Below the pieces are notes generated by a model. It saw only the letters and a program-made list of their open reading frames with translations. It did not search any database and was not told the DNA's origin. This document shows, one piece after another, positions 1 through 6,128 of a stretch of DNA of 8,247 nucleotides (position 1 is its first letter; the number at the start of each line of letters is the position of its first letter). Both the position numbers and the translations under genes were made by a program. The stretch is taken from assembly GCA_002403455.1 (NCBI GenBank), contig DHHV01000022.1, positions 1 through 8,247 on the forward strand. The letters are read 5' to 3'. The stretch comes from Hyphomonadaceae bacterium UBA4763. GTDB lineage: Bacteria > Pseudomonadota > Alphaproteobacteria > Caulobacterales > Aquidulcibacteraceae.

Positions 1-168
1 CTGGGCCAGGCGTCGAAGCGATTGATTGGGCTAAAAGTTCCATTAGAATCATAGATTTATAGTGGTTCCACTGTTGTCGACATTTGCACCACAGGAATGG
101 CGAAACCGAAAGCAAATGTCAGGAACGAACCGCCGGAGAATTTTCGGGCCGTTTGGGCGCGTTGGGTG
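1..168. other. Left-edge spacer downstream of tRNA-Leu, no gene recognised
   Basis: No convincing coding region is visible. It lies immediately 3' of the tRNA-Leu as the tRNA is transcribed (minus strand). It holds a perfect 9-base inverted repeat (79-87 and 112-120) and the short palindrome AGTGGTTCCACT at 61-72. The first 70 bases are more AT-rich than the genes to the right. The inverted repeat lacks a T-run, so it is not a clear intrinsic terminator. Small open frames crossing this stretch run through the tRNA and look like chance. Confidence 0.5.
79..120. repeat. Inverted repeat downstream of tRNA-Leu
   Basis: The arms GACATTTGC (79-87) and GCAAATGTC (112-120) are exact reverse complements separated by 24 bases. 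The structure starts about 49 bases beyond the encoded CCA end of the tRNA. It could help terminate or process the tRNA transcript, or be a protein-binding site. No T-run follows it on the minus strand, so its role is not settled. Confidence 0.45.
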
Positions 169-255
169 TGGTGCGGACGGCGGGGGTCGAACCCGCATGC
201 CTTTACAGGCGAGGGATTTTAAGTCCCTTGCGTCTACCGATTTCGCCACGTCCGC
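169..255 (-). tRNA. tRNA-Leu (anticodon UAA), CCA end encoded
   Basis: Read on the minus strand this folds as a complete class II tRNA. The 7-bp acceptor stem is GCGGACG/CGTCCGC (249-255 with 173-179), with discriminator A at 172 and genomically encoded CCA at 171-169. The anticodon stem AGGGA/TCCCT encloses the loop CTTAAAA, so the anticodon is TAA (219-221 on the plus strand), reading UUA and UUG. The long variable arm has the stem GCCT/AGGC, as expected for Leu. The T arm is GCGGG/CCCGC around TTCGACC. It starts 30 bases after the stop of the EI24 gene on the same strand, so it may be co-transcribed with that cluster. I see no strong promoter of its own. Confidence 0.97.
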
Positions 256-285
256 ATCGGCTTCGTTCCGCGATACCATTGTTTT

Positions 286-966
286 TTACGGCCTGGGAAG
301 GGCTTTATGCAGCCGCGTCATCATGGCGGCGGCGAGCAGCGGCGTCACAAAGCCGATTACCGGCACGATCAGCGTGACCGCCAGCAAAACGCCGCTTGTC
401 ATCAAGGTGACCGGAAACCGCCGGCGCAAGGCGCGCGCTTGGTCCCAGCTGTAAAACCGCAAAGCGGCGAGCGAGAAATATTCCCGGCTCATCAACAAGG
501 CGTTGACGCCGACAAATGCGATCAAATTGACCCCGGGAATAAGATACAGCGGCAAGGCCAGTAAATTGATCAGCAACGCCGGGCCGGCGATCTTCAGTCC
601 ATTGATCAATCCTTCGCCAATCGACACAAAACGCCCGGCCGGGTCTTGCGAAAAGCGCAAACGCTCGACCCGCGCGCAGACAAGATCAAACAAGCCGGCG
701 CCGGCGATCATCGCCGCCATGGGGGTCAAGGCGAAGCCGAGAACGCCAAGACCAATCCCCGCGCCAATCTGCAAGGCGCTCGAAGCCCAATCCGGCAAAG
801 GCGGCAGCACATCGATGGCGACCGGCACGGCAAAGCGCACGACCGCCGCAACGCTCAACCCTAGCACCAATCCGCCGATCGCAATGGCGGCCAGCACATA
901 GCCGAACGCGACCGGGCTGACGAGATCGCGCCACGCCCCCATAAATGCGCGCAAGGCCCGACCCAT
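286..966 (-). CDS. EI24 domain membrane protein, CysZ-like
   Basis: A 226-residue inner-membrane protein of the EI24/CysZ family (PF07264). E. coli CysZ takes part in sulfate uptake, but many EI24 proteins in other bacteria have no proven substrate, so I do not claim sulfate transport. Hydrophobic segments lie near residues 21-50, 65-92, 125-160 and 188-215, and some of these may be half-membrane helices. The best family signature is the segment LIPGVNLIAFVGVNALL followed by REYFSLAALR (about 142-170). Length is close to that usual for the family. The start codon lies 3 bases after the stop of the NnrU gene, suggesting translational coupling, and its own Shine-Dalgarno sequence is weak. It is the last protein gene of the minus-strand cluster and is followed by the tRNA-Leu. 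Confidence 0.88.
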   Translation of the reverse strand: MGRALRAFMGAWRDLVSPVAFGYVLAAIAIGGLVLGLSVAAVVRFAVPVAIDVLPPLPDWASSALQIGAGIGLGVLGFALTPMAAMIAGAGLFDLVCARVERLRFSQDPAGRFVSIGEGLINGLKIAGPALLINLLALPLYLIPGVNLIAFVGVNALLMSREYFSLAALRFYSWDQARALRRRFPVTLMTSGVLLAVTLIVPVIGFVTPLLAAAMMTRLHKALPRP

Positions 967-969
967 GGC

Positions 970-1557
970 TTAACCCGGCACAACCGCAACGCCGATCCAG
1001 GCTGGATGGGCGTAGAGCGCAAAGGCGGCCGCTGCGCCAAGGCCGAGCGCCAGGGCGCCGAGATCGCCTGCCCAAGCCGCTTTGCTCAAGCGCGCCGGCG
1101 CGAGCAGCCCGGCCCGTTCGCGCCGCAGCAAAGAAATGCGATCGCCCACCGCCCACGCCAAAAGCGCGCCGAACAAGACGACGGACGCCGCATCGCCATT
1201 GGCGAGCACATGCGCGAACGCCCAAACTTTCACGCCGGCGACCATCGGGTGGCGCGTCCACACTTTGATCCGCCCGGCCGGCAAATAGGCCGCCGCCGTC
1301 AACACAAACGCGATCGGAACCAAGACCAAAGCCAGATGTTGCCCCCAGATCGGCGGGTCATAAAGCGGCGGCGCTTCACCGCGCGCTTGCCCATAGCCAA
1401 TGACCAGCAGCGCAAAGCCGATCAGCGAGACCAGACTCACCGCCAGTTTGACCCCGTTCGCGCCAAACCGCGTGATCAGCGCCGGGCGCAATCCCTTTGG
1501 CCAAGCGATCATATGCGCGGCCAAGAACAACCCTAATCCCGCCAGGAACAAACCCAT
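970..1557 (-). CDS. NnrU family membrane protein
   Basis: A 195-residue polytopic protein of the NnrU family (PF07298). The name comes from a gene linked to nitric oxide and nitrite metabolism in rhizobia. The family is also regarded as related in fold to membrane methyltransferases such as isoprenylcysteine methyltransferase, and its biochemical role is unproven. Hydrophobic segments are near residues 1-18, 37-56, 75-95, 108-140 and 165-192. The hallmark is the stretch beginning RHPM at 102-105 and running through VWAFAHVLANGD (111-122), with conserved His103 and His115. A strong ribosome site, GAGGGG at 1564-1569, stands 6 bases before the ATG. It lies 15 bases downstream of the MFS gene and 3 bases upstream of the EI24 gene. 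No denitrification genes are visible nearby, so a nitrogen-oxide role cannot be inferred from context. Confidence 0.92.
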   Translation of the reverse strand: MGLFLAGLGLFLAAHMIAWPKGLRPALITRFGANGVKLAVSLVSLIGFALLVIGYGQARGEAPPLYDPPIWGQHLALVLVPIAFVLTAAAYLPAGRIKVWTRHPMVAGVKVWAFAHVLANGDAASVVLFGALLAWAVGDRISLLRRERAGLLAPARLSKAAWAGDLGALALGLGAAAAFALYAHPAWIGVAVVPG

Positions 1558-1572
1558 GTAAAGCCCCTCTTT

Positions 1573-2766
1573 TTACCCAATCGGCGGCGCGGCAATCGCC
1601 GCTGGCGCGGTCTGCGATCGCTGCGCGCGCTGCACAAAGGTCAAGCCTAAGCCCAAGGCGCCCAAAGCCGCCATGACGACATAAGCGCGCGCGCCAAACT
1701 GCGCGTAAAGCGGGCCGCAGGCCAACATCGCGCTGCCGATCACCGTGCCGGTCGACACCGAAAAGAACAAGGTCGCTACCCCGCCGACTTCGGCTGGCGG
1801 GACTTCGCGGGCGATGACTTTCATCGTGCCGATATGTGTCATTGCAAAGGTCGCCGCATGCAAGCTTTGCAGCCCCAAGGTAAAAATAGGTCCCGGCGAA
1901 AAAGCGAGGCCCAGCCAGCGCACAATCGCGCCGATGCCACCGAGGGCGATCCAGGTCTCGGCGCGAATATTCTTCAAATATCGCTCGACGAGCAGCAAAA
2001 AAATGATCTCGATCCCGGTGCCGGTTGCCCATAAAAGGCCAATGAAATCCGGCGCAAAGCCTTGCTTGATCCAGATCGGCGTGCCGAATGAATAATAAAG
2101 CGCGTGGCTCGACTGCACGATCGTCGCGGTAAAGAACAACCAGCGGATCGGGCGATTGGCGAAAGTCTGGCGGATTTGCCGCCAGGTCGCGCGCGCCGAG
2201 CCGAGCGGGCCGCGGTGGCGCGCGGCGGGCGCGTTCGGCAGACCTTGGGCAAGGATGGCGGTCGCCGCCAACCCGAAGATCGCGGTCGCCAGCGCCGCAT
2301 CCGCGCCGAATTGGCCGACCAGCCAGCCGACGCCGACGCTGCCGGCGATAAAAGCGGCCGAGCCCGCGCCGCGGATCGGGCCATAGGGGATTTTGCCGCT
2401 GCGCCCCGCATTCAAGGCTTGCGCCTCGACCAGCGGCATGGCGGCGGCCGCACAGCTTTGTGCGATAAAGGCGAACAAAAACAACAGGCTAAAGCCGGGC
2501 GCGACCCATAATAGCGCGTAAAACCCGGCCGCGACGCCCGCCAACAGGCTCAAAGCGCGGCCCTCGCCGCCCAAACGATGCGGCAGCATCATGAGAAGAG
2601 GCCCGGTCACGAGGCGGGCGATGCCGGCGCTGGCCAGGATCAAGGCGATTTGCGGCCCGTCGAGCCCGCGTTTGCTCTCCAGCCACAGCGACATGTAAGG
2701 CAGACTCGCCCCCAAACTGAGGCAGATTGCGCAGATCACCGCAATAACGCGCGCCAGCGCTGACAT
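1573..2766 (-). CDS. MFS permease, MFS_1-like / HcaT-like (PPP) group
   Basis: A 397-residue major facilitator transporter with hydrophobic helices along its whole length. It resembles the phenylpropionate permease (HcaT) and nucleoside-symporter-like branch (PF12832). Supporting motifs are YGPIRGAGSAAFIAG (128-142), a segment starting YYSFGTPIWIKQGF (224-237), and LQSLHAATFAMTHIG (299-313). The substrate cannot be told from sequence. I chose the ATG at 2766 because AAGGA (2773-2777) sits 6 bases before it. The in-frame ATG 27 bases upstream (2793) has no ribosome site. The gene is the first of a minus-strand cluster with NnrU and EI24 genes, suggesting the three membrane proteins are made together. 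It probably imports or exports a small organic molecule. No regulator or catabolic gene is adjacent. Confidence 0.9.
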   Translation of the reverse strand: MSALARVIAVICAICLSLGASLPYMSLWLESKRGLDGPQIALILASAGIARLVTGPLLMMLPHRLGGEGRALSLLAGVAAGFYALLWVAPGFSLLFLFAFIAQSCAAAAMPLVEAQALNAGRSGKIPYGPIRGAGSAAFIAGSVGVGWLVGQFGADAALATAIFGLAATAILAQGLPNAPAARHRGPLGSARATWRQIRQTFANRPIRWLFFTATIVQSSHALYYSFGTPIWIKQGFAPDFIGLLWATGTGIEIIFLLLVERYLKNIRAETWIALGGIGAIVRWLGLAFSPGPIFTLGLQSLHAATFAMTHIGTMKVIAREVPPAEVGGVATLFFSVSTGTVIGSAMLACGPLYAQFGARAYVVMAALGALGLGLTFVQRAQRSQTAPAAIAAPPIG

Positions 2767-2772
2767 GGTTGT

Positions 2773-2777
2773 TCCTT
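2773..2777 (-). promoter_or_regulatory. Ribosome binding site deciding the MFS start
   Basis: On the minus strand AAGGA is followed by 6 bases and then ATG at 2766. No comparable site precedes the longer in-frame start at 2793, so the shorter protein is preferred. Confidence 0.7.
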
Positions 2778-2836
2778 GGGGCGGTCGCGTCATTTAACAG
2801 ATTGCGCGGCGATTCAAAGACGTCGACGACGCAATC

Positions 2837-3205
2837 TCAGGCGCAGCTTATCGCCAAACCGCCGAGCGCTTCATTGCGGTGCAATAAGGGCAGACCGCGC
2901 GCTTGCGCCAAGGCGAAAGCAAAGGCGGCGTCCAGCGAAAGTCCAGCCTGCGAACAGATGGCGTTCTTGGCGATTTCGGCGATTTCGGCGTCTACTTCGA
3001 CGATTTCTCCTTGAGCGAGTTCCAGCAATTTGGCGCCAGCTTTGGCGAAAGCGGCGTTTTTTTCTTTCTGAAGGTCGAAAAAGAACCGAACATAAGTCTC
3101 TGGCGCCAGCACAACGCGCTCGGCGTCGACGATCGCTCGGCGCAAGGCGCCCGCATCCGGATGATTGGTCAATAAAGCGGCGAGGGCGCTGGCGTCGATC
3201 ACCAT
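2837..3205 (-). CDS. vapC: PIN domain ribonuclease toxin, VapC-like
   Basis: A 122-residue PIN domain protein, the usual length for VapC toxins, which are Mg-dependent RNases that often cut tRNA or rRNA. The N-terminal MVIDASAL carries the first metal ligand Asp4, and Glu36 fits the second. Near the C-terminus LSLDAAFAFALAQARGLPLL (89-108) matches the VapC block usually written LSLGDCFAYALA. Here the acidic residue is one position early (Asp92, Ala93), and the later Asp is replaced by Glu112. The active site is therefore unusual and activity is uncertain. It overlaps the antitoxin gene by 7 bases on the same strand, the classic vapBC arrangement. A tandem 9-base duplication (2971-2988) encodes part of AEIAEIAK (73-80). 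The next gene downstream, the MFS permease on the same strand, starts 70 bases beyond the stop. Confidence 0.87.
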   Translation of the reverse strand: MVIDASALAALLTNHPDAGALRRAIVDAERVVLAPETYVRFFFDLQKEKNAAFAKAGAKLLELAQGEIVEVDAEIAEIAKNAICSQAGLSLDAAFAFALAQARGLPLLHRNEALGGLAISCA

Positions 3206-3468
3206 CCGTCAAATCCGCCCTCGATCGGGCCGGCGGGGGCGGCGGCGCTGCGCTTTTGCGGGTCCTGACCGGCGAGGGCCGCTGCGTAACGCGACAAAGC
3301 CTCCAAATCGCGCAATTGCCGCTCGCGCGAGTCGCGGCTGCGTTTTTGCACCCGATCGAGCCGTTCATTCAGCGCGCGCTTGACCGCATCGGTCAGGCTT
3401 TCGCCCGTCAGGGCGGCCAAAGCGCGCGCCAGGCGCTCCACTTCGGCGTTTTTGATCGTCAAACTCAT
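3199..3468 (-). CDS. vapB: VapB-like antitoxin (PF07704 type)
   Basis: An 89-residue antitoxin partner of the PIN toxin. Its N-terminus MSLTIKNAEVERLARALAAL, with TGESLTDAVKRALNERL after it (21-37), matches the Rv0623/PSK-type VapB family (PF07704), whose members begin with a short strand and helices that bind operator DNA. The middle (about 38-60) is highly charged and likely helical. The C-terminal third is rich in Ala, Pro and Gly, ends EGGFDGW, and would be the part that wraps the toxin. The stop overlaps the toxin start by 7 bases. VapB-VapC complexes normally repress their own promoter, and inverted repeats just upstream (3477-3501, 3508-3538) are candidate operators. The ribosome site is weak. 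Confidence 0.88.
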   Translation of the reverse strand: MSLTIKNAEVERLARALAALTGESLTDAVKRALNERLDRVQKRSRDSRERQLRDLEALSRYAAALAGQDPQKRSAAAPAGPIEGGFDGW

Positions 3469-3476
3469 GGCGTTTT

Positions 3477-3501
3477 GCCTAGAAATTGGGCGGTGTTAGG
3501 C
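3477..3501. repeat. Inverted repeat just upstream of vapB, possible operator
   Basis: GCCTA (3477-3481) and TAGGC (3497-3501) are reverse complements with a 15-base interval, beginning 9 bases before the vapB start. The arms are short, so this may be chance. Its place in the 5' region of an autoregulated TA operon makes it worth listing. Confidence 0.3.
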
Positions 3502-3507
3502 GCCATC

Positions 3508-3538
3508 AAAGCCGTTTTGGCTGCATATAAGCGGCTTT
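3508..3538. repeat. Inverted repeat spanning a possible vapBC -10 element
   Basis: AAAGCCG (3508-3514) and CGGCTTT (3532-3538) are perfect reverse complements with a 17-base interval. Read on the minus strand, the interval contains most of TTATAT, a possible -10 element for vapBC, about 58 bases before the vapB start. A repressor bound here would cover the promoter. On the plus strand the right arm runs into a T-run (3536-3541), so a terminator-like hairpin is an alternative, but no plus-strand gene ends before it. Confidence 0.4.
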
Positions 3539-3566
3539 TTACCGCGCGAATCGGTCCGATAACAGG

Positions 3567-3584
3567 GAAAAGCGATCGCTTTTC
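3567..3584. repeat. 18-base perfect palindrome between vapB and cca
   Basis: GAAAAGCGATCGCTTTTC is fully self-complementary with no spacer. It sits 98 bases before the vapB start and 63 bases before the cca start. Its core GCGATCGC recurs elsewhere in the window. A dimeric regulator could bind here and affect either divergent promoter, and it could also form a small cruciform. No T-run typical of a terminator follows beyond the arms. Confidence 0.55.
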
Positions 3585-3633
3585 GACGGTTTTTGGGGCA
3601 TCAAACCGCAAAATTAAGCGCCAAAATCGACGT

Positions 3634-3639
3634 TATAAC
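3634..3639 (+). promoter_or_regulatory. Possible -10 element of cca, leaderless transcript
   Basis: TATAAC ends 8 bases before the cca ATG, so transcription would begin at or next to the start codon. No Shine-Dalgarno sequence is visible between them. The -35 region at 16-18-base spacing is AT-rich but not a good match. This is an inference from one hexamer. Confidence 0.35.
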
Positions 3640-3647
3640 GGCAAAAA

Positions 3648-4913
3648 ATGACCAACAACCGCGCAAATAACGACCTCATAACGCGCGCCAAGTGGTTTTC
3701 GGACGGCGCGACGCGGCAAGTTTTGGCCGCGTTGGAGACCCATGCGCCGGGCGCAACGCGCTTTGTCGGCGGCTGCGTGCGCGACGCTTTGCTCGGCCTG
3801 CCGAGCGATGACGTCGATCTTGCGACCATGCTGACCCCGCCGGAGGTTATCGCCGCGGCGGAGCGAGCCGAGCTGCGGGTCGCAACGCCCGGCGCCGCGC
3901 ATGGCGTCGTCACCATCATTTGCGGCCAGCGCGGCTTTGAGGTGACGACCTTGCGGCGCGATGTCGAGACCGACGGGCGCCATGCGCAAGTGGCGTTTTC
4001 GACCGATTGGGCGGAAGACGCCGCGCGCCGCGATTTTTACTGCAATGCGCTCTATGCCGACGGAGGGGGTCAAGTATTTGACCCGACCGGGCAGGGATTG
4101 GCGGACATCGCCGCGCGGCGCGTGCGCTTTATTGGCGAAGCGCCAGCGCGCATCCGTGAAGATCGCTTGCGGATCTTGCGGTTTTTCCGTTTCCACGCCT
4201 GGTATGGCGAAGGCGAGATGGATCGTGACGGGCTGGAGGCTTGCCGCGACCAAATTGATGGCCTTTCCCAATTATCGGCGGAGCGGCAGTGGAAAGAATT
4301 GCGGCGTCTGCTGGAAGCGGCCGATCTTGCCCCGACTTTGCGCAGCTTTGAGGCGATCGGCGGGGTGCGGGCGCTGCTCGGCGAGCCCTATAATCTTGAG
4401 CGCGCGTTGCGGCTGATCGAATGCGAAGCGGAGGCCAGCCTTGCGCCGCAGCCGCTGCGGCGTCTTGCCGCATTGTTGGACGCTGATCTTTCCCGCGCGG
4501 CGGCGAGTGCGGGCGCGTTGCGCCTTTCCAATGCCGAGCGCGACCGGCTGTTGCGGGCCTGCGCCGCTGAGCCGCGCGTCGTCTCTTACATGTCGGTCAA
4601 GGAAACCCGCCGGGCGGTTTATACGATCGGGGCGGAGGCGTTGGTCGATCGCGCTATGCTTGGATGGGCCGGCGATGGCGCGCCGCGGCGGCATTTGCAA
4701 TGGCGCGCGCTGGTTCCCTTGGCGCAGACTTTTGCGCCGCCGCGTTTTCCGTTGACCGGGGCGGATGTGTTGGCGCTTGGCGTGCCGCCGGGCGCGCATG
4801 TCTCGGCGATTTTGCGCGAGGTCGAGGCCTGGTGGATCGATAGCGATTTTCCGGACGATCCGCTTTCATTGCTTGAGCGTTTAAAAGTGGTTGTCCAGGC
4901 GCTGCGGCCCTAA
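3648..4913 (+). CDS. cca: CCA tRNA nucleotidyltransferase (class II polA superfamily)
   Basis: A 421-residue enzyme that adds or repairs the 3' CCA of tRNAs in the cytoplasm using CTP and ATP. Class II nucleotidyltransferase motifs appear in order. FVGGCVRDALLG (39-50) is the nucleotide-binding loop, and DVDLAT (55-60) supplies the metal-binding aspartates D55 and D57. TLRRD is at 101-105 and RRDFYCNALY at 127-136. IREDRLRILRFFRF (169-182) includes the EDxxR residues (E171, D172, R175) that select the incoming base. ERQWKEL is at 212-218. The C-terminal half is helical and more variable, as expected for the tRNA-binding body. I see no HD phosphohydrolase domain. The start has no Shine-Dalgarno site and the next in-frame ATG falls after the DxD motif, so this start is right or nearly so. 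It is divergent from vapBC and monocistronic here. Confidence 0.96.
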   Translation: MTNNRANNDLITRAKWFSDGATRQVLAALETHAPGATRFVGGCVRDALLGLPSDDVDLATMLTPPEVIAAAERAELRVATPGAAHGVVTIICGQRGFEVTTLRRDVETDGRHAQVAFSTDWAEDAARRDFYCNALYADGGGQVFDPTGQGLADIAARRVRFIGEAPARIREDRLRILRFFRFHAWYGEGEMDRDGLEACRDQIDGLSQLSAERQWKELRRLLEAADLAPTLRSFEAIGGVRALLGEPYNLERALRLIECEAEASLAPQPLRRLAALLDADLSRAAASAGALRLSNAERDRLLRACAAEPRVVSYMSVKETRRAVYTIGAEALVDRAMLGWAGDGAPRRHLQWRALVPLAQTFAPPRFPLTGADVLALGVPPGAHVSAILREVEAWWIDSDFPDDPLSLLERLKVVVQALRP

Positions 4914-5034
4914 TTCGCTTTGATTAGACCTCCGACGGATCCCGCCTCTTCATGTATCGGGCGGTGAGTTGCTTACGTCGCAATCCAAGCGAGACCAATC
5001 TCAAGTCGACCTTACTTACGTTGTAAAATGTATT

Positions 5035-5066
5035 ACATCAGATTATATGCAATATCGCTCTGATGT
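5035..5066. repeat. Inverted repeat in AT-rich spacer
   Basis: ACATCAGA (5035-5042) and TCTGATGT (5059-5066) are perfect reverse complements separated by 16 bases. The surrounding sequence is strongly AT-rich. Its role is unknown. It could be a second hairpin at the 3' ends of the convergent genes, or a remnant of a small mobile sequence. Confidence 0.4.
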
Positions 5067-5079
5067 TATAAATATTAGA

Positions 5080-5130
5080 AAGAACGCTTTTCAAGGCTGG
5101 TCAAGCTGAATCAAAGCGTTCTTCCTTTTT
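5080..5130 (+). terminator. Intrinsic terminator-like hairpin after cca
   Basis: AAGAACGCTTT (5080-5090) pairs perfectly with AAAGCGTTCTT (5113-5123) to give an 11-bp stem with a 22-base loop, followed by CC and TTTTT (5126-5130). In the plus direction this is a fair terminator for cca, though 166 bases beyond its stop. The minus side has only a broken AT stretch, so it would serve the convergent CsgG-family gene less well. Confidence 0.6.
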
Positions 5131-5177
5131 GAAATTGGATTTATTTCTGGAATTGCGTGCTCTCGCGGTAGGTCAGG

Positions 5178-6128
5178 TCAACCGGCTTGCTGCAGCAGCG
5201 TATTATCGACCCAACCTGCATTTCCGTTTTCGTCTTCTACTTCCCACCAAAGGTCTTCTTTCGCGCCGGTCGGGTATACAACCATGCCGCGCTCCAAGAC
5301 ACGGACAACGCTGGAGGACGCGCTCGGGGAACGCCGCAAATCTGCCGTGTCGACGCGCACAACGAATGATTCTTTCGGCGCATCGCCAGCCGCGTCGCCG
5401 GATAACAATCCTAGTTGTGTGACCATTTGGCGATAGGCGTCTAAAAAGGCCCAGGTCACCACTTTGCCGATCTCGGTGTTGGTGTAGCCGCCGCCGCCTG
5501 CAGCGCCGAGCACGCCGCCGCCGAAGGCTCCGCCACCTACGCCAAAACCAATGTCTTTCTTCGAGGCAAAGCCTTCGGTTGTCGCTTCGACTTCTGACGT
5601 CCGCACATTCATGAGCGTCAAAACAGTCTGAGCCTCAGCGCGTTTCGAGCGAAAGCCGCCGATAAGACCGCCGATTGGGCCGCCGATCACGGCTCCAGCA
5701 ACCGCTCCAGCCGTACTTCCTTTAGCGTTCTGGTTGCCGCTGGCGATATCTGCGATCAGCACGTAATCGGCCGCCTTAACTTGGCCGCCGCCAACATTGG
5801 ACCTTCCTTGCAAACTACCGCCAGCGGCAAGGGCTTGTTCCTCTTGCAACGCGCTAAGCCCAACGCCACGATCCACCAATTTAAAACAATTTGAACGTGA
5901 TACAAACACCTTCAATAGCGTAGAAGGAGCACCGAGTTCATATTCCAACCATGCCCGGCCATCGCCGTCCCGAACGGACAAAGTGCCAAGCGGCTGCCCG
6001 CACTGCGGAATTTCCAAATCCTTGGCTGAACCTTTATTGTATTCGACCCGTTTTTGCGCGAACGCTGGGTCGACAGGCACAAAAAGCGCCGCCCAGCAAA
6101 AACCCACCACCCAGGAAAACTTCACCAT
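5178..6128 (-). CDS. Exported CsgG-family protein with C-terminal SH3 domain
   Basis: A 316-residue exported protein. Residues 1-24 form a signal peptide ending AFA before Gln25. There is no proper lipobox (Cys11 follows Phe), unlike the lipoprotein CsgG. Residues about 40-240 resemble the CsgG/HfaB family (PF03783), with CFKLVDRGVGLSALQEEQAL (81-100) and ADYVLIADI (120-128) the clearest parts. Two glycine-rich stretches, 140-158 and 194-214, have GxxxG-like spacing and may insert in or pack on a membrane. Residues about 256-313 (VVRVDTADLRRSP to NAGWVDNTLL) are a bacterial SH3 domain, often tied to peptidoglycan. GGGGAG (6134-6139) sits 5 bases before the ATG. No curli or holdfast partner gene is visible. 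GC content is lower than in neighbours, so transfer is possible. A role in outer-membrane anchoring or secretion is inference. Confidence 0.85.
   Translation of the reverse strand: MVKFSWVVGFCWAALFVPVDPAFAQKRVEYNKGSAKDLEIPQCGQPLGTLSVRDGDGRAWLEYELGAPSTLLKVFVSRSNCFKLVDRGVGLSALQEEQALAAGGSLQGRSNVGGGQVKAADYVLIADIASGNQNAKGSTAGAVAGAVIGGPIGGLIGGFRSKRAEAQTVLTLMNVRTSEVEATTEGFASKKDIGFGVGGGAFGGGVLGAAGGGGYTNTEIGKVVTWAFLDAYRQMVTQLGLLSGDAAGDAPKESFVVRVDTADLRRSPSASSSVVRVLERGMVVYPTGAKEDLWWEVEDENGNAGWVDNTLLQQAG

Larger units (their letters stand above)
4914..5177. other. AT-rich convergent spacer between cca and the CsgG-family gene
   Basis: No gene is supported in these 264 bases. The centre (about 5005-5095) is much more AT-rich than the flanking genes. 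It holds a terminator-like hairpin (5080-5130), an 8-base inverted repeat (5035-5066) and the short palindrome ATGTATTACAT at 5028-5038. A small plus-strand frame beginning near 5129 runs antisense into the neighbouring gene and is rejected. Confidence 0.6.

Noticed and set aside
49..279. Minus-strand 76-codon frame over the tRNA-Leu
   Set aside because: Most of it is the translated tRNA gene, a known source of false small proteins.
2971..2988. Tandem 9-base repeat as a repeat element or start of an array
   Set aside because: Only two copies, in frame inside the toxin gene. It is a simple internal duplication, with no CRISPR-like spacing.
2776..3651. 291-codon plus-strand frame across the vapBC region
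   Set aside because: It is very rich in Arg, antisense to a well-supported toxin-antitoxin pair, and has no recognisable domain.
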